Below are positions 16,461-26,200 of a stretch of 64,000 bases of DNA, piece by piece. A program made the translations under genes and the position numbers. Position 1 is the first letter of the stretch; each line of letters starts with the position of its first letter. The DNA comes from JBDHAC01 sp039588215 (GTDB taxonomy: Bacteria; Gemmatimonadota; Gemmatimonadetes; Palauibacterales; Palauibacteraceae). Under the pieces are notes generated by a model. The model was not told the DNA's origin, searched no databases, and saw nothing but the letters and a program-made list of their open reading frames with translations. The stretch lies in contig JBDHAD010000016.1 in assembly GCA_039588215.1 (NCBI GenBank), positions 62,001 through 126,000 of the forward strand, written 5' to 3'.

Positions 16461-17393
16461 ATGAGCACGTACGAGCATGCCCTCGTGACGGGTGGGGCGG
16501 GCTTCATCGGTCACCACCTCGTCCATTCACTCCTCGGCCGTGGCCTTTCGGTGACGGTCCTGGACGACCTTTCCGTGGGAATGAGGGCCAACGTCCCCGC
16601 TGGAGCGACGTTCATCGAGGGTGACGTGCGAGATCCCGGCACCGTCGCTCAAGCTCTGGCAGGAGTCGACTGCGTCTTCCACCTGGCGGCGATCGTGTCG
16701 ATTCGAGCTTCGGTGGACGGCTTCCTGCGGGACGCCGATGTCAACCTCATGGGTACGCTCAACCTGCTCGAGGCGCTACGGGGACGTGGTGTACGAAAGG
16801 CGGTGCTAGCGTCGTCGATGGCGGTGTACGCGGACAGTCCACGGCCTGTTCCGGTTCCGGAGTCCTACTTGACAGCTCCGATTTCACCCTACGGCGTCGC
16901 GAAGTTGGCGGCAGAGCAGTACTGGTTGCTCATTGGCTCATCCTTCGGCGTCGGACCGACCGTTCTCCGCTTTTTCAACACGTACGGACCCGGACAAACG
17001 CCAACGCCCTACGTCGGAGTAATCACGATCTTCGTCGAGCGCTTGCTGGCCGGGAAGTCACCGGTGGTGTACGGGGATGGAGAGCAACGTCGCGATTTCG
17101 TGCACGTGGACGACATTGTCGCGGCAACCGTTCTCGCCTTGGAGCATGAGACCCCGGGTGCCGTCTTCAACGTGGGCTCCGGACGCCCAACCTCGGTCAA
17201 CGAGATCGCGACGGCGCTGATTCGCGAGCTGACCCCGGGGATGAAACCCGAGAACGCAGCGGCTCCACCGGGTGAGATGCGGAATGCGATCGCCGACATC
17301 TCGTTGATTCGCGAGGCCCTCGGGTACGAGCCCTCCCGACCTGCCGTGGACTTCGCGGATGTCATCGCCTACATGAGAGATGAGCCGCAGTGA
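16461..17393 (+). CDS. NAD-dependent sugar epimerase/dehydratase (extended SDR, GalE-like)
   Basis: A 310-residue extended short-chain dehydrogenase acting on NDP-sugars. The Rossmann motif TGGAGFIGHH is at about residues 10-19, DD at the end of beta-2 (VLDDLSVG) binds NAD ribose, SSMAVYAD supplies the catalytic Ser, and Tyr144-x3-Lys148 is in PYGVAK. RFFNTYGPGQ and YGDGEQRRDFVHVDD are family substrate-binding segments. UDP-glucose 4-epimerase or UDP-glucuronate-type activity are both possible. It lies in the sugar operon after the nucleotidyltransferase. Confidence 0.9.
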   Translation: MSTYEHALVTGGAGFIGHHLVHSLLGRGLSVTVLDDLSVGMRANVPAGATFIEGDVRDPGTVAQALAGVDCVFHLAAIVSIRASVDGFLRDADVNLMGTLNLLEALRGRGVRKAVLASSMAVYADSPRPVPVPESYLTAPISPYGVAKLAAEQYWLLIGSSFGVGPTVLRFFNTYGPGQTPTPYVGVITIFVERLLAGKSPVVYGDGEQRRDFVHVDDIVAATVLALEHETPGAVFNVGSGRPTSVNEIATALIRELTPGMKPENAAAPPGEMRNAIADISLIREALGYEPSRPAVDFADVIAYMRDEPQ

Positions 17394-17637
17394 GTCCCGC
17401 CCTGTCCCAGTCTCCTTTCGGTGTTTCAGTGTGGCAGCTTTGCGACATGCCAGGCGGGTGCCATGCGCAGGGGCAACGTTGCCGGTCTGGTATCACGCTA
17501 TGTTACAACATGTTATGCTTGATCGACCCACGCTCGGCGACCAGGTTCGAAACTCGCGATCCACCGCCCACCGGATTCGGCCAAAGTAACGACCGTCCAA
17601 CTAACTGCGGACAGGCTTGAACCCTCGGAGGGGTTTG

Positions 17638-18684
17638 ATGACGGTACAGATCAAGAACTTTCGCTGGCACCTCTCACACAAGCGCAATCGGCTCCTTCAG
17701 GAGGTGGGCAAGCGAGTTGGGAAGCCCTTGGGCAAGCCGACGCAGATATACCTCAAGGTCACGCACCGCTGCCGTACCCAGTGCATCATGTGCAGCATCT
17801 GGCAAAACCCGAATCGACCCGCGGAAGAGCTGTCGACAGATCAGTGGAAGACCGTGCTCGATGACTTGCGAGCCTGGATGGGTCCCTATGAGGTGTGGTT
17901 CATCGGCGGCGAGCCATTCGTGCGCAGAGACATCTTCGAGATACTTGAGCATACGGCCCGGATCGGGCTTCACTCGAAGATCGTAACGCGGGGGGTCGGG
18001 ATTCTGAATGAGGACCAGGCTCGGAAGCTCGTGGCATCCGGCCTGGACGAGTATCACGTTTCGGTCGAGTCACTCGACCCGGCCATCCATGACTATCTGA
18101 GTCCCCCTCCCGGGTCGCATGAGAAGGCCCTGCGTGGGATTCAGATGATCAACGACATTCGCCGCGAAACCGGCAGTTCGCTGAGGATCGTCGTCAAGAC
18201 GATCATTATGGATACTAACGCCGAGGAATTGGTCCCGATCGTGAACTGGGTGAGGGAGAACGACCTGGACCGCATCAAATTCCAGCCGATAGAGCAGGAG
18301 CTCGAGACGCAAAGAGAGAAAGACTGGTACGAGGAAAGTCCGCTGTGGCCGCACGGCGAGGAGAGGGTTGCCGCCGTCGTCCAGGCCATCGACGGGCTCA
18401 TCGCGGCCAAGCAGGATGGGGCGCCGATCCAGAACACCGAGTTCGAGCTATCGAACATGCGACGGTACTTCGAGAACCCCAAGTTCATGTATGATCCGGT
18501 CATCACACACCAGTTGAATATCGCCGGCAAGAAGGCACCGCTGTTCGGACATCTGGAGGTATGGCACAACGGAGACGCCATGACAGTCTGGGACGGTCCG
18601 GTACTCGGCAACGTTCTGGAGCACGGCTTTGCGGACCTCTGGCGGCAACGAGCGACAGTTGCAGACAGTGCCGCGCTTGCCTAA
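17638..18684 (+). CDS. Radical SAM protein in the glycan gene set
   Basis: A 348-residue radical SAM enzyme. The 4Fe-4S motif is Cys45-x3-Cys49-x2-Cys52 (HRCRTQCIMCSIW), with the GGEP-type motif FIGGEPFVRRDIFEIL. The ATG at 17638 was chosen because GGAGGGG precedes it by about four bases. The C-terminal region has no cysteine cluster, so there is no SPASM domain, although the tail (VLGNVLEHGFADLW) resembles SPASM-protein C-termini. The 244-base upstream gap contains AACATGTT within TGTTACAACATGTTA and a weak TTGCCG-N16-TGTTAC promoter-like pair. Placed between an epimerase and a GT4 gene, it may modify a sugar or lipid carrier; the substrate is unknown. Confidence 0.85.
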   Translation: MTVQIKNFRWHLSHKRNRLLQEVGKRVGKPLGKPTQIYLKVTHRCRTQCIMCSIWQNPNRPAEELSTDQWKTVLDDLRAWMGPYEVWFIGGEPFVRRDIFEILEHTARIGLHSKIVTRGVGILNEDQARKLVASGLDEYHVSVESLDPAIHDYLSPPPGSHEKALRGIQMINDIRRETGSSLRIVVKTIIMDTNAEELVPIVNWVRENDLDRIKFQPIEQELETQREKDWYEESPLWPHGEERVAAVVQAIDGLIAAKQDGAPIQNTEFELSNMRRYFENPKFMYDPVITHQLNIAGKKAPLFGHLEVWHNGDAMTVWDGPVLGNVLEHGFADLWRQRATVADSAALA

Positions 18685-18709
18685 CCGGGACCGGCTGAGC
18701 TCGGCACCA

Positions 18710-19924
18710 ATGCGATCAGCGCGTCTGCGCGTTCTAACCTGGATCCAGATGTACCCGAAGAAGTTCGGATCGATCGAAGAGTACTGCCTGTTTCTCACAA
18801 GGGAGCTCTCGTCGCGTGGGCACTCCAGCCTTCTCGCCTTTCCTCACCCACCGTTTGCTGCCCTTCGAGATCGTCTAGTCGAGGCTGGCGCGGAGATCGT
18901 CCAGCTACGAATACCGCACGGTCCGAAAGAGACTTTCCAACTGTGGAGGGAGATTCGTAAGCTCGACGTCGACATCGTGCACGGGACGTTCCTCCCCATG
19001 TTCTCCATCCTTCCGATCGTCTTCAAGCTGGCAGGGGTGCCGCGAGTAATATTCTCGGATCAGATCTCGCGGTCGGCGGCACCGCGCGGGCGGTTACAGC
19101 GCAATCTGTCGGTGCTCAGGACTCGCCTCCTCTCACGCTGGATCGACCTCATCATCGCAGACGCCGCATACGTTCACGATTCCGTGGTCAATGAGCTGGG
19201 ATTCCCGGCGTCGAAAGTCATGACCTTGTACAACGGGGTAAATCCGGCCCGGTTCACCCCGAACCAGGAAACGAGTCGATCGCGAAAGGAGTTGGGCATC
19301 AGCGAGACGGCCGGCGTCGTAGCCTCGGTAGGCCAGGCCATCCCCGAGAAGGCTCTGGATATCTACTTGCGAGCGGCGAAAGCGGTGCTCCAGCGCAACC
19401 CGGACACCGTATTCCTGGTCGTGGGGGACGGGCCAGCGCTCCCCGAGCTGCGGGAACTCGCAACGTCACTCGGCATCTCGAATAGCGTGATCTTCACCGG
19501 GCTCTTGACGGAGGTGCAGCACATATTTTCCGTCAGTGACGTCCTCGCTCTCGTGCCCCGCTGGCGGGAAGCGTTCGCGTTTTCCATGCTCGAGACGATG
19601 GCCTCCGGAAAGCCGTTAGTCGCCAGCTCGATCGGGGCGATCCCAGAGGCGGTCATCGAGACGGGTCTTCTGGTGCCGCCCGAGGACCCAGAGGCCACCG
19701 CGGGGGCGTTGCTGGAGCTCCTTAATGATCGCGCCAAGGCGAGGCGCCTCGGGTCGGCCGCGCGTCGACGCTGCGAAGAGCTTTACGATGTTCGGGACAT
19801 GGTGCGAAAGACCGTCGACGTCTATTCGGGGGTCGCCACACCCAGCTCAGATCGGTTAGCGGCTGATGCACGCGGATCGGAGGAGGCTCCCGACGAACCC
19901 GCAAGCGCGCACCGGGCGATCTGA
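18710..19924 (+). CDS. Glycosyltransferase family 4 (GT-B fold)
   Basis: A 404-residue retaining glycosyltransferase. MRSARLRVLTWIQMYPKKFG followed by SIEEYCLFLTREL is the N-terminal GT-B start. The C-terminal half carries the donor-binding motifs VGDGPALPELR and EAFAFSMLETMASGKPLVAS (E-x7-E). The ATG at 18710 gives the standard N-terminus and avoids the 56-base overlap with the previous gene that the upstream start would need. Likely role: adding a sugar to a surface glycan or lipid-linked precursor. Last gene of the set; it converges on the pilin operon with only 24 bases between. Confidence 0.88.
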   Translation: MRSARLRVLTWIQMYPKKFGSIEEYCLFLTRELSSRGHSSLLAFPHPPFAALRDRLVEAGAEIVQLRIPHGPKETFQLWREIRKLDVDIVHGTFLPMFSILPIVFKLAGVPRVIFSDQISRSAAPRGRLQRNLSVLRTRLLSRWIDLIIADAAYVHDSVVNELGFPASKVMTLYNGVNPARFTPNQETSRSRKELGISETAGVVASVGQAIPEKALDIYLRAAKAVLQRNPDTVFLVVGDGPALPELRELATSLGISNSVIFTGLLTEVQHIFSVSDVLALVPRWREAFAFSMLETMASGKPLVASSIGAIPEAVIETGLLVPPEDPEATAGALLELLNDRAKARRLGSAARRRCEELYDVRDMVRKTVDVYSGVATPSSDRLAADARGSEEAPDEPASAHRAI

Positions 19925-19948
19925 GTCACCCCTGAGGCCCCGGCCCCG

Positions 19949-21169
19949 TCAGCGGGCGATCTGAGCCCAGGGTCGGACCATTAATCTGCGAGTGCCGCCC
20001 GCCTGCACGGCGCCCAGCGCCTCGTCGTAGTGGACCGAGACCGGTCCCGAGCCGCCCTTCCAAATCGTCACGTTGCGCCCGACGACGGCTCCGAACACGT
20101 CGCTGTCGTTCTCGACCACGATGTCGTCTTCCGGCGCGTAGAGGGCTGCCCACGCCAGGGAATTCTGGTTGAGGCTCCACAGGTCGAGGCTCGTGCCGCA
20201 CCCGTACACCATGAGATCGGGGGGGAAGCCGTCCGCGTTCAGGCGCCCCTGGTTGGCCAGGGTGAGGGCCCCTTCGACATGCATCACCACCTCGTCCCCG
20301 GGGATGGGGCCGAGCTTACCGCTGGGTTTCTTCACCAGCACGTTGTTGAAGTAGTACGTGCCCGTGGGGAGATCGAGCGTCTTGTTGTCGACCGTCAGGT
20401 CACCGGTCATCTCGTTGTAGCTGTACGGCCCCGGCGGAAGATCGGCCGCTTTCGTATAGCCACTGGTCGGGCAGTGCACTGGGGGATAGTCATGCGGAGC
20501 GGCCCCGCTCGAAATGCCTTGGGTGGCGGTGCCACCTGTCGCCGTTGTCACCGCGCCCGTTGCGCTCGCTGCACCGCTCACCGTCGAGTTGTTGGTGATA
20601 TCCACGTTCCCGTTGGCGTGGACGTCTCCCTCGTCATCGATGTTGGCGCCCCCGTACGGACCCAGCTTGGAATCGTAGCTGTCGACGATCGCGTCATTGT
20701 CGATCTTCAGGTTGCCGCGGGCGCCGATCGCCTTCGGGAACAGGTTGGCCCCTTTCGTGCTCCACAGCTCCACGACCCGCTGTCCCCCCTTCACGCCCGG
20801 CCCTCGCCCTTCGACGCGCATCACGCGGACCTCCTGAACGGAACCGCTGTCGACGCGCGTGATGACCGCGTGGTATTGCAGGCCATCTGGGAGCGACCTC
20901 CACCCCAGATCCACGCTGTCGCCCGGCGCGAGCGTGCTGGCGGCGGCGGGCCAGTTCGCCCACGTCTGGTTCGCCCCGGCCTGGGCGGCGAAGTGGGCGC
21001 GCTCGCCTCCGGCCACGGCCCACGACGCCTCGCGATCCGAGAGCGACACCTGCACCGCGACGACGGCGATGACGCTCATCACGACGAGCGAGAACACTAC
21101 CGTGGCGAGAGCGAATCCCCCCTGTGTGTCTCGGGGGGAGGTATGCCCTTCTTGTTCGCGGATATCCAT
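19949..21169 (-). CDS. PilX-like pilus assembly protein with large C-terminal domain
   Basis: A 406-residue protein with a PilX-type N-terminus: GGFALATVVFSLVVMSVIAV is a prepilin-like hydrophobic helix with a cleavable GF, lacking Glu5 as is usual for PilX. The mature part is long and rich in Asn/Gly/Thr (NGNVDITNNSTVSGAASATG), followed by a beta-rich domain with ALYAPEDDIVVENDSDVFG, typical of the DUF7305-like domain of PilX-like proteins. The ATG at 21169 has AGGTG six bases upstream. Last gene of the minor-pilin operon, 37 bases after the PilW-like gene. Confidence 0.8.
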   Translation of the reverse strand: MDIREQEGHTSPRDTQGGFALATVVFSLVVMSVIAVVAVQVSLSDREASWAVAGGERAHFAAQAGANQTWANWPAAASTLAPGDSVDLGWRSLPDGLQYHAVITRVDSGSVQEVRVMRVEGRGPGVKGGQRVVELWSTKGANLFPKAIGARGNLKIDNDAIVDSYDSKLGPYGGANIDDEGDVHANGNVDITNNSTVSGAASATGAVTTATGGTATQGISSGAAPHDYPPVHCPTSGYTKAADLPPGPYSYNEMTGDLTVDNKTLDLPTGTYYFNNVLVKKPSGKLGPIPGDEVVMHVEGALTLANQGRLNADGFPPDLMVYGCGTSLDLWSLNQNSLAWAALYAPEDDIVVENDSDVFGAVVGRNVTIWKGGSGPVSVHYDEALGAVQAGGTRRLMVRPWAQIAR

Positions 21170-21206
21170 CAGAACACCTTTTGGTCGTCTCTCTGATCGC
21201 TGGCGA

Positions 21207-22061
21207 TCAGCCACGTACGTGGACTTTCATTCGAACGCTATCCATCGGAGCGCCGTGGACGGCGTCCACGCGTCGTGTGCTCTCCGCGCGGAGGCGGAAT
21301 TCCACCGCCGACACCTGGCTGGGTACCGCCGTCGGCAGGCCCGCCGCGTCGAAGTACCTGAGCTGGAGTCCCGTCGAATCAGGCATCGGACCCGCGAGCG
21401 GTTCCCAACCGAGACCATTCACGTTCCGACCCAGCCACCAGCGCCCGTTCCATTGGAAGGGGCCGTACGCCACGCTTCGGAACAGGCGAACCGGGCCTCC
21501 CACTCGAACGCCGCTCGTATCGGCCGGTGACGCCACGTCCACGTGCAGCCTCCTGACAATGACGGGTGGGGAGGGCCAGTCGCAGATGGCTCCGCCGGGC
21601 GGAGCGAGTGTCTTCAGCCCGACAGACGTCCATCGGTCATCCAGTTGGCCCACCGTGCCGGCGGCGAAAATGAGCACGCTGTCGGCGCCGAGCGACACGT
21701 CGCCTTCCGTGCGGACCAGCCCGTACCACCCGCCGGGGTCCTTCGTGCAGATGAGAGCTGTTCCCTGATAGGATCTGAGCGCGATCGAGTTCGGTCCGAT
21801 GGAGTACAGATCGCCGCCCGCCGGTGACGTGTACCGCAGGTTCCAACCGAGGAGCGCCGCGCTGGAGCGCAGCGTACTGTGCACGTCACCCAGCTCCCGT
21901 ACCCTGGAATACCCTCGGTTCTGCACCGCCATCAGTGTGTACAGACCGGCGGTGAGGATTCCCGTGACCACGAGGGCGATCATCAGCTCGACGAGCGTGA
22001 ACCCCGCCGTGACTTCTGTCGCGGAGCGTCTACGTTGCGCGAGGTTCCGGATGCGGGTCAT
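21207..22061 (-). CDS. PilW-like minor pilin
   Basis: A 284-residue type IV pilus minor pilin. GFTLVELMIALVVTGILTAG is the prepilin motif (cleavage after G, E at +5) after a leader of about 19 residues. The mature domain has SSAALLGWNLRYTSPAGGD and the IALRSYQGT region common to PilW-like proteins. The ATG at 22061 overlaps the stop of the upstream PilV-like gene by four bases (ATGA), fixing the start by coupling. It would be processed by a prepilin peptidase encoded elsewhere. Confidence 0.85.
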   Translation of the reverse strand: MTRIRNLAQRRRSATEVTAGFTLVELMIALVVTGILTAGLYTLMAVQNRGYSRVRELGDVHSTLRSSAALLGWNLRYTSPAGGDLYSIGPNSIALRSYQGTALICTKDPGGWYGLVRTEGDVSLGADSVLIFAAGTVGQLDDRWTSVGLKTLAPPGGAICDWPSPPVIVRRLHVDVASPADTSGVRVGGPVRLFRSVAYGPFQWNGRWWLGRNVNGLGWEPLAGPMPDSTGLQLRYFDAAGLPTAVPSQVSAVEFRLRAESTRRVDAVHGAPMDSVRMKVHVRG

Positions 22062-22447
22062 GGCGTGGGATTCGACAGGTAAAGGGTCATAGTGTCCTCG
22101 ACCACGCTCGTGGCCAGAGCCCCCAGGCGCTGGACCACGAGGTCCACCCTGTCGAGGTCGGCCGAGACGGTCGTCACGTTCCAGTTGATCTTGTGATGCG
22201 CGTGCGCTTCGGTCCCGTTCGTTACGGCGCCCCACCCGGTCACCGTGAGGCTGTCGGATATGCGAGTGACATCCGACAAGACCTGGAGATCGCCGGCGCT
22301 CAGCGCGGAGCGCTTGAGCGACTGCCCGGCTACCGCACCCAGTGCCAGCAGGGCGACGCTGAGCAGGATGACCGCCGCCAACACCTCGATCAACGTGAAA
22401 CCCGACTGACGTCGTCCGTCCCTGGGCAGCGGTCGCTTCGCGCTCAT
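22058..22447 (-). CDS. PilV-like minor pilin
   Basis: A 129-residue prepilin. GFTLIEVLAAVILLSVALLA follows a 15-residue basic leader, and LGAVAGQSLKRSALS is the usual continuation of PilV/GspI-like proteins. The ATG at 22447 overlaps the previous stop by four bases, and its own stop overlaps the PilW-like start by four, so it is translated in a coupled chain. No extra domain. Confidence 0.85.
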   Translation of the reverse strand: MSAKRPLPRDGRRQSGFTLIEVLAAVILLSVALLALGAVAGQSLKRSALSAGDLQVLSDVTRISDSLTVTGWGAVTNGTEAHAHHKINWNVTTVSADLDRVDLVVQRLGALATSVVEDTMTLYLSNPTP

Positions 22448-22935
22448 CTCAGCACGTTCCCGGCAGCTGTGACCCTGACGGTGTCGGAGTGATGACCGGA
22501 AGAGAAGACGATGACGGCCATTCCGGAGCCGCACGAGCCTCGGCTCGAGGCCGCGCCGCTGGCGTCAAAACAGATCATTGGTCGGCTGCTGGTGACACGC
22601 ACCTTGCTCCTAGCCGGGTATCGTGGGACACCGATGGTGTCTGCCGTACCGACACCCGCCGTATCCACCTGGACCCAGAACTGGCCACTCGACGGATCAA
22701 TGTGGAGCTCGCTCAGCCGGCCGTACTTTGTCGCCATCGAGCGAGCAAAGCCGTGCATGCTTGCGAACTCATCGGCGATAGTTCGCGTGGCGTACCGCCG
22801 ATATGCGTCCGAGACCCTGGGCGTCACCACAGCGATCGCGATCGCCCCAAGGACGAGGGCGATGACGATCTCGATGATGCTGAATCCGCCGGCTTCCACG
22901 GACGGTGTTCGTGCTCCGCTCACGCTTCGACTCAT
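22444..22935 (-). CDS. GspH/FimT-like minor pilin
   Basis: A 163-residue prepilin, first gene of the operon. GFSIIEIVIALVLGAIAIAV is the pilin helix (E at +5), followed by RVSDAYRRYATRTIADEFAS and a beta-rich domain with VQVDTAG and GMAVIVFSSGHHSDTVRVTA, the GspH/FimT layout. Two cysteines (CFDASG, GSCGSG) could form a C-terminal disulfide. The start ATG is at 22935. Confidence 0.82.
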   Translation of the reverse strand: MSRSVSGARTPSVEAGGFSIIEIVIALVLGAIAIAVVTPRVSDAYRRYATRTIADEFASMHGFARSMATKYGRLSELHIDPSSGQFWVQVDTAGVGTADTIGVPRYPARSKVRVTSSRPMICFDASGAASSRGSCGSGMAVIVFSSGHHSDTVRVTAAGNVLR

Positions 22936-23258
22936 TTCATCCTCGGTACGAGACCTGGAGACCGTAGCCCATATGCGGCAATTCCCCATCCTGCGCGGGG
23001 GGAAAGCGTGCATGCCGGGCACCGATCCGGGAAGCTCTTGCTAGATCGTGTAATGGCAGTGGGTTACAGGCTCCGGGAGGACCGGAATGAGGCTGGGCCG
23101 CCACACTTCCGTTGTGGCATTCTGAGAGACCCGGTGCACAATCCGAACCCGGGCGCCGCCGCACGGTTAAGTTCGGTCAGCACGTGGTGATGCGAGGAAG
23201 GGTATGAGTCCGCGGATCTCCTGAGGCTGGCGGGGCTGTTCCCCGAAGGCTTCGTTCC
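22936..23258. other. Region upstream of the minor-pilin operon
   Basis: About 323 bases between the pilin operon and the 3' end of the BNR protein gene. It should hold the pilin promoter and the end of the BNR transcript. A short inverted repeat GCCACA/TGTGGC (23100-23118) is present. I found neither a clear sigma70 nor a clear sigma54 promoter. Confidence 0.4.
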
Positions 23259-26200
23259 TCAGGAGCCCGGCGGCTCGGGCTCCTCGAAGGCCTCCAGGAG
23301 GGTCTCGGCCTCCTCGCTCAACGCCTCGTACATATCCTGAGCGAAGACCCACTGGCTCGCCTGGTCGCCGGTCAGCGGACCGACGGTGTCCTGCGCTTCG
23401 CCCTCCAGACGGCCGATCCGACTCGCGAGCTCTCCGGTCTCGCGCGCGAGGACCTCGAGTGCTTCGAGCGACGGGTCCTGGGTCTCGTCGTCCGCGTTCT
23501 CCGACTCGGGCCGCGCGGAGCCCAACACCTCCCGGACCCGTCGTGACAGTGCCCGCGCCTCGCGTCGTAGCTGGGCGATCTCGAGCAGCATGCCCGTCCA
23601 CGCCGCGCGCTCGTCGGGATCCATCTCCGCCGCGATACGTGGATCCTCGCGCACCTCGATGGTGCCTTCAGCTGTCTCGCCAAGGGCGCTTACTCGCACC
23701 GTGTAGGTGCCTGGGACCACGAGCGGTCCGCGGCGCTGGGATCCACCGAATCCGCCGCCACCCGGGCCGCCGCCACCGGGACCCTCGCCCGGATCCGCAC
23801 CGTCAGCCACCTCTGGCTCCGAGTGACGCAGATCCCACACGACGCGGTTGATGCCGGCGTGCCCCGTTCCCTCTAGCTGGGCCACCTCTGCCCCCGAGGC
23901 ATCATGCACGGTGATGGAGACCGCCTCGCCGTCGGCCCCCTGGTTTCCGGGCCGCTCGTCGCTGGACTCCTCGCCGCCGGATGGCTGGTTACCGGCCCCC
24001 TCTGCATCAGTCTCCTCATCCCCAGCGACTTCGGAGGCGAGCCAGTAGTCGATGATCCCGCCGGCGGGCGGATTCTCACCGAAGAAGATCGCGTCACCGC
24101 CGTGCCCTCCCTCCCGACGGTAGCGGATCTGCTCGGCCGGCTCGGTCGAGAACACGTGCACCGGAGAGGTCTCGTCGTTGTCGCCGCCTGCCATCGCGAC
24201 GGCACCCAGCTCCTGAAGCGGGTTCACGTTGTCCAGGAGCCAGATTCCCCGGCCGTGGGTGCCGAGGACGAGGTCGTTGTCTCGTGGGTGAATCACGAGG
24301 TCGTTGATGGCCATAGTGGGCAGGTCGCCCCGGAGCTCGGCCCACGACGCGCCCCGGTCCGGAGAGTAGAACAGCCCGAACTCGGTGCCCATGTACAGGA
24401 CGTCCGGGTTCCTCGGGTCTTCCCGCACCGCCCGGGTCACCATGTCCGCGGGCAGACGCGCCGCGATCGAGCGCCAGGTCTGGCCGAAGTCCTCGGTGGC
24501 CCAGGCGTAATTCGCATAGTCGTCGTTGCGGTAGTTGCTGGCCACGACGTACGCCCGCCCGCCCGTCGCCCGCGATACCTCGATCGTGTTCACCCACATC
24601 ATGTCAGGGGCGCCGGGCAATCGGTCGGTCACGTTGAGGAAGCTGGCGCCTGCATCGGTCGAAACCAGCACCTGACCGTCGTCCGTGCCGATGTAGAGCA
24701 GCCCCTCCTGCACGGGCGACTCTTCGATCGCGGTGAGAGTCGGCCAATACGGAATCCCGTCATCCAACGAGCGAGTCGTGTCGGTCGGCGCCTGGCCCAT
24801 GATGCCCAGCGTCCGCCGGTCCGTGCCGGTGGTCCAGTCCCCCAGGTCCTCCCAGTTCTGTCCCTGGTCTCGGGAGCGCCACAAGCGGCGCGTACCGGCG
24901 TAGATCGTGTGGTTGTCGTGCGGCGAGATCGTAAACGGTCCGTCCCAGTTGGCGGGCTCCATGGCGTTTCCCAGTCGCTCGAACGGATCACTCAGATCGG
25001 GCCACGTGCGCCAGTTGCGTCGCGCGCCGATCGCGCCTTCCGGGTCACCGGGCCGGATGTCGCTTCGCTCTCCCGTGGCCATGTCCACGCGTGACAGCCC
25101 CAGGTACTGCGATTCGACGTAGAGGGTGCGGTTGTCGGTGGTGTCCACGACGTTGAGGAAGCCGTCGCCGCCGCCCCACTTGATCCAGTCGTCGTGCCGG
25201 ATCCCCTCGGAGCGGTAGGTGGCCGAAGGTCCCGCCCAGGATCCGTTGTCCTGCAGGCCGCCGTAGACCCAGAACGGTTTCTTCATGTCGGTGCGCACGC
25301 GGTACCACTGGCTGACGGGCAGATGCCTGGCGTACCACCACGTGACCCCGCGGTCGTACGAGATGCCGAGGCCCCCGTCGTCGGCCTTCATCACATGATC
25401 CGAGTCGTTCGGGTCCACCCACACGAGTCGATCGTCGCCGTGCAGCGACTGACGGGCGCGCTCGAAGGTCCGGCCCCCGTCGTCGGACCACGAGTACGTG
25501 TTCACCATGTAGATCCGCTGATCGTCGGACGGGTCCACCAGGATCTGTGACGCGTACATGGGGCGGGGATTCCAGTCGCTCATGTGCTCCCACGTCTCCC
25601 CGCTGTCCTCGGAGCGGTAGATGCCGGCCAGCCGCTCCTCGTACGCGGTGGAGGCGTTGTAACGGAGCCCCTGCTCGATGCTCGCGTAGACGATGCGGGG
25701 GTCCGATCGGTAGATGGAGATCCCGATGCGCCCGATCGTCCCCGTAGGCAGGCCGTTGTCCAGCCCGACGTTGGTGAGCTGGGTCCAGGTGTCGCCGCCA
25801 TCGATCGACTTCCACAGGGCGCTTCCGGGTCCGCCGCCGTGGAAGCCCCACGGCCGCCGCCGCCGCTGGTAGGTGGACGCATACATGACGTCGTGATCCA
25901 CGGGGTCCATGGCCACATCCACCGCGCCCGTATCCTCGTCCACGAACAGGATCCGCTCCCAGCTCTGGCCCGCATCGGTCGTGCGGTACAACCCTCGCTC
26001 TTCGTTCGGTCCCCACAGATGCCCCATGGCCGCGACGTAGGCCACGTTTCGGTCCGCCGGGTGAAGGACGATCCGCCCGATGTGGCGCGAATCCGCGAGG
26101 CCGACGTGCGTCCACGTCTGGCCCCCATCATCGGAGCGCCAGACGCCATCGCCCCACGACGACGACTGGCGGCTGGCCCGCTCTCCCATCCCGAGCCACA

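Noticed and set aside
17541..17575. tRNA-like T-arm (GGTTCGAAACTC)
   Set aside because: No acceptor stem, D-arm or anticodon arm can be formed around it.
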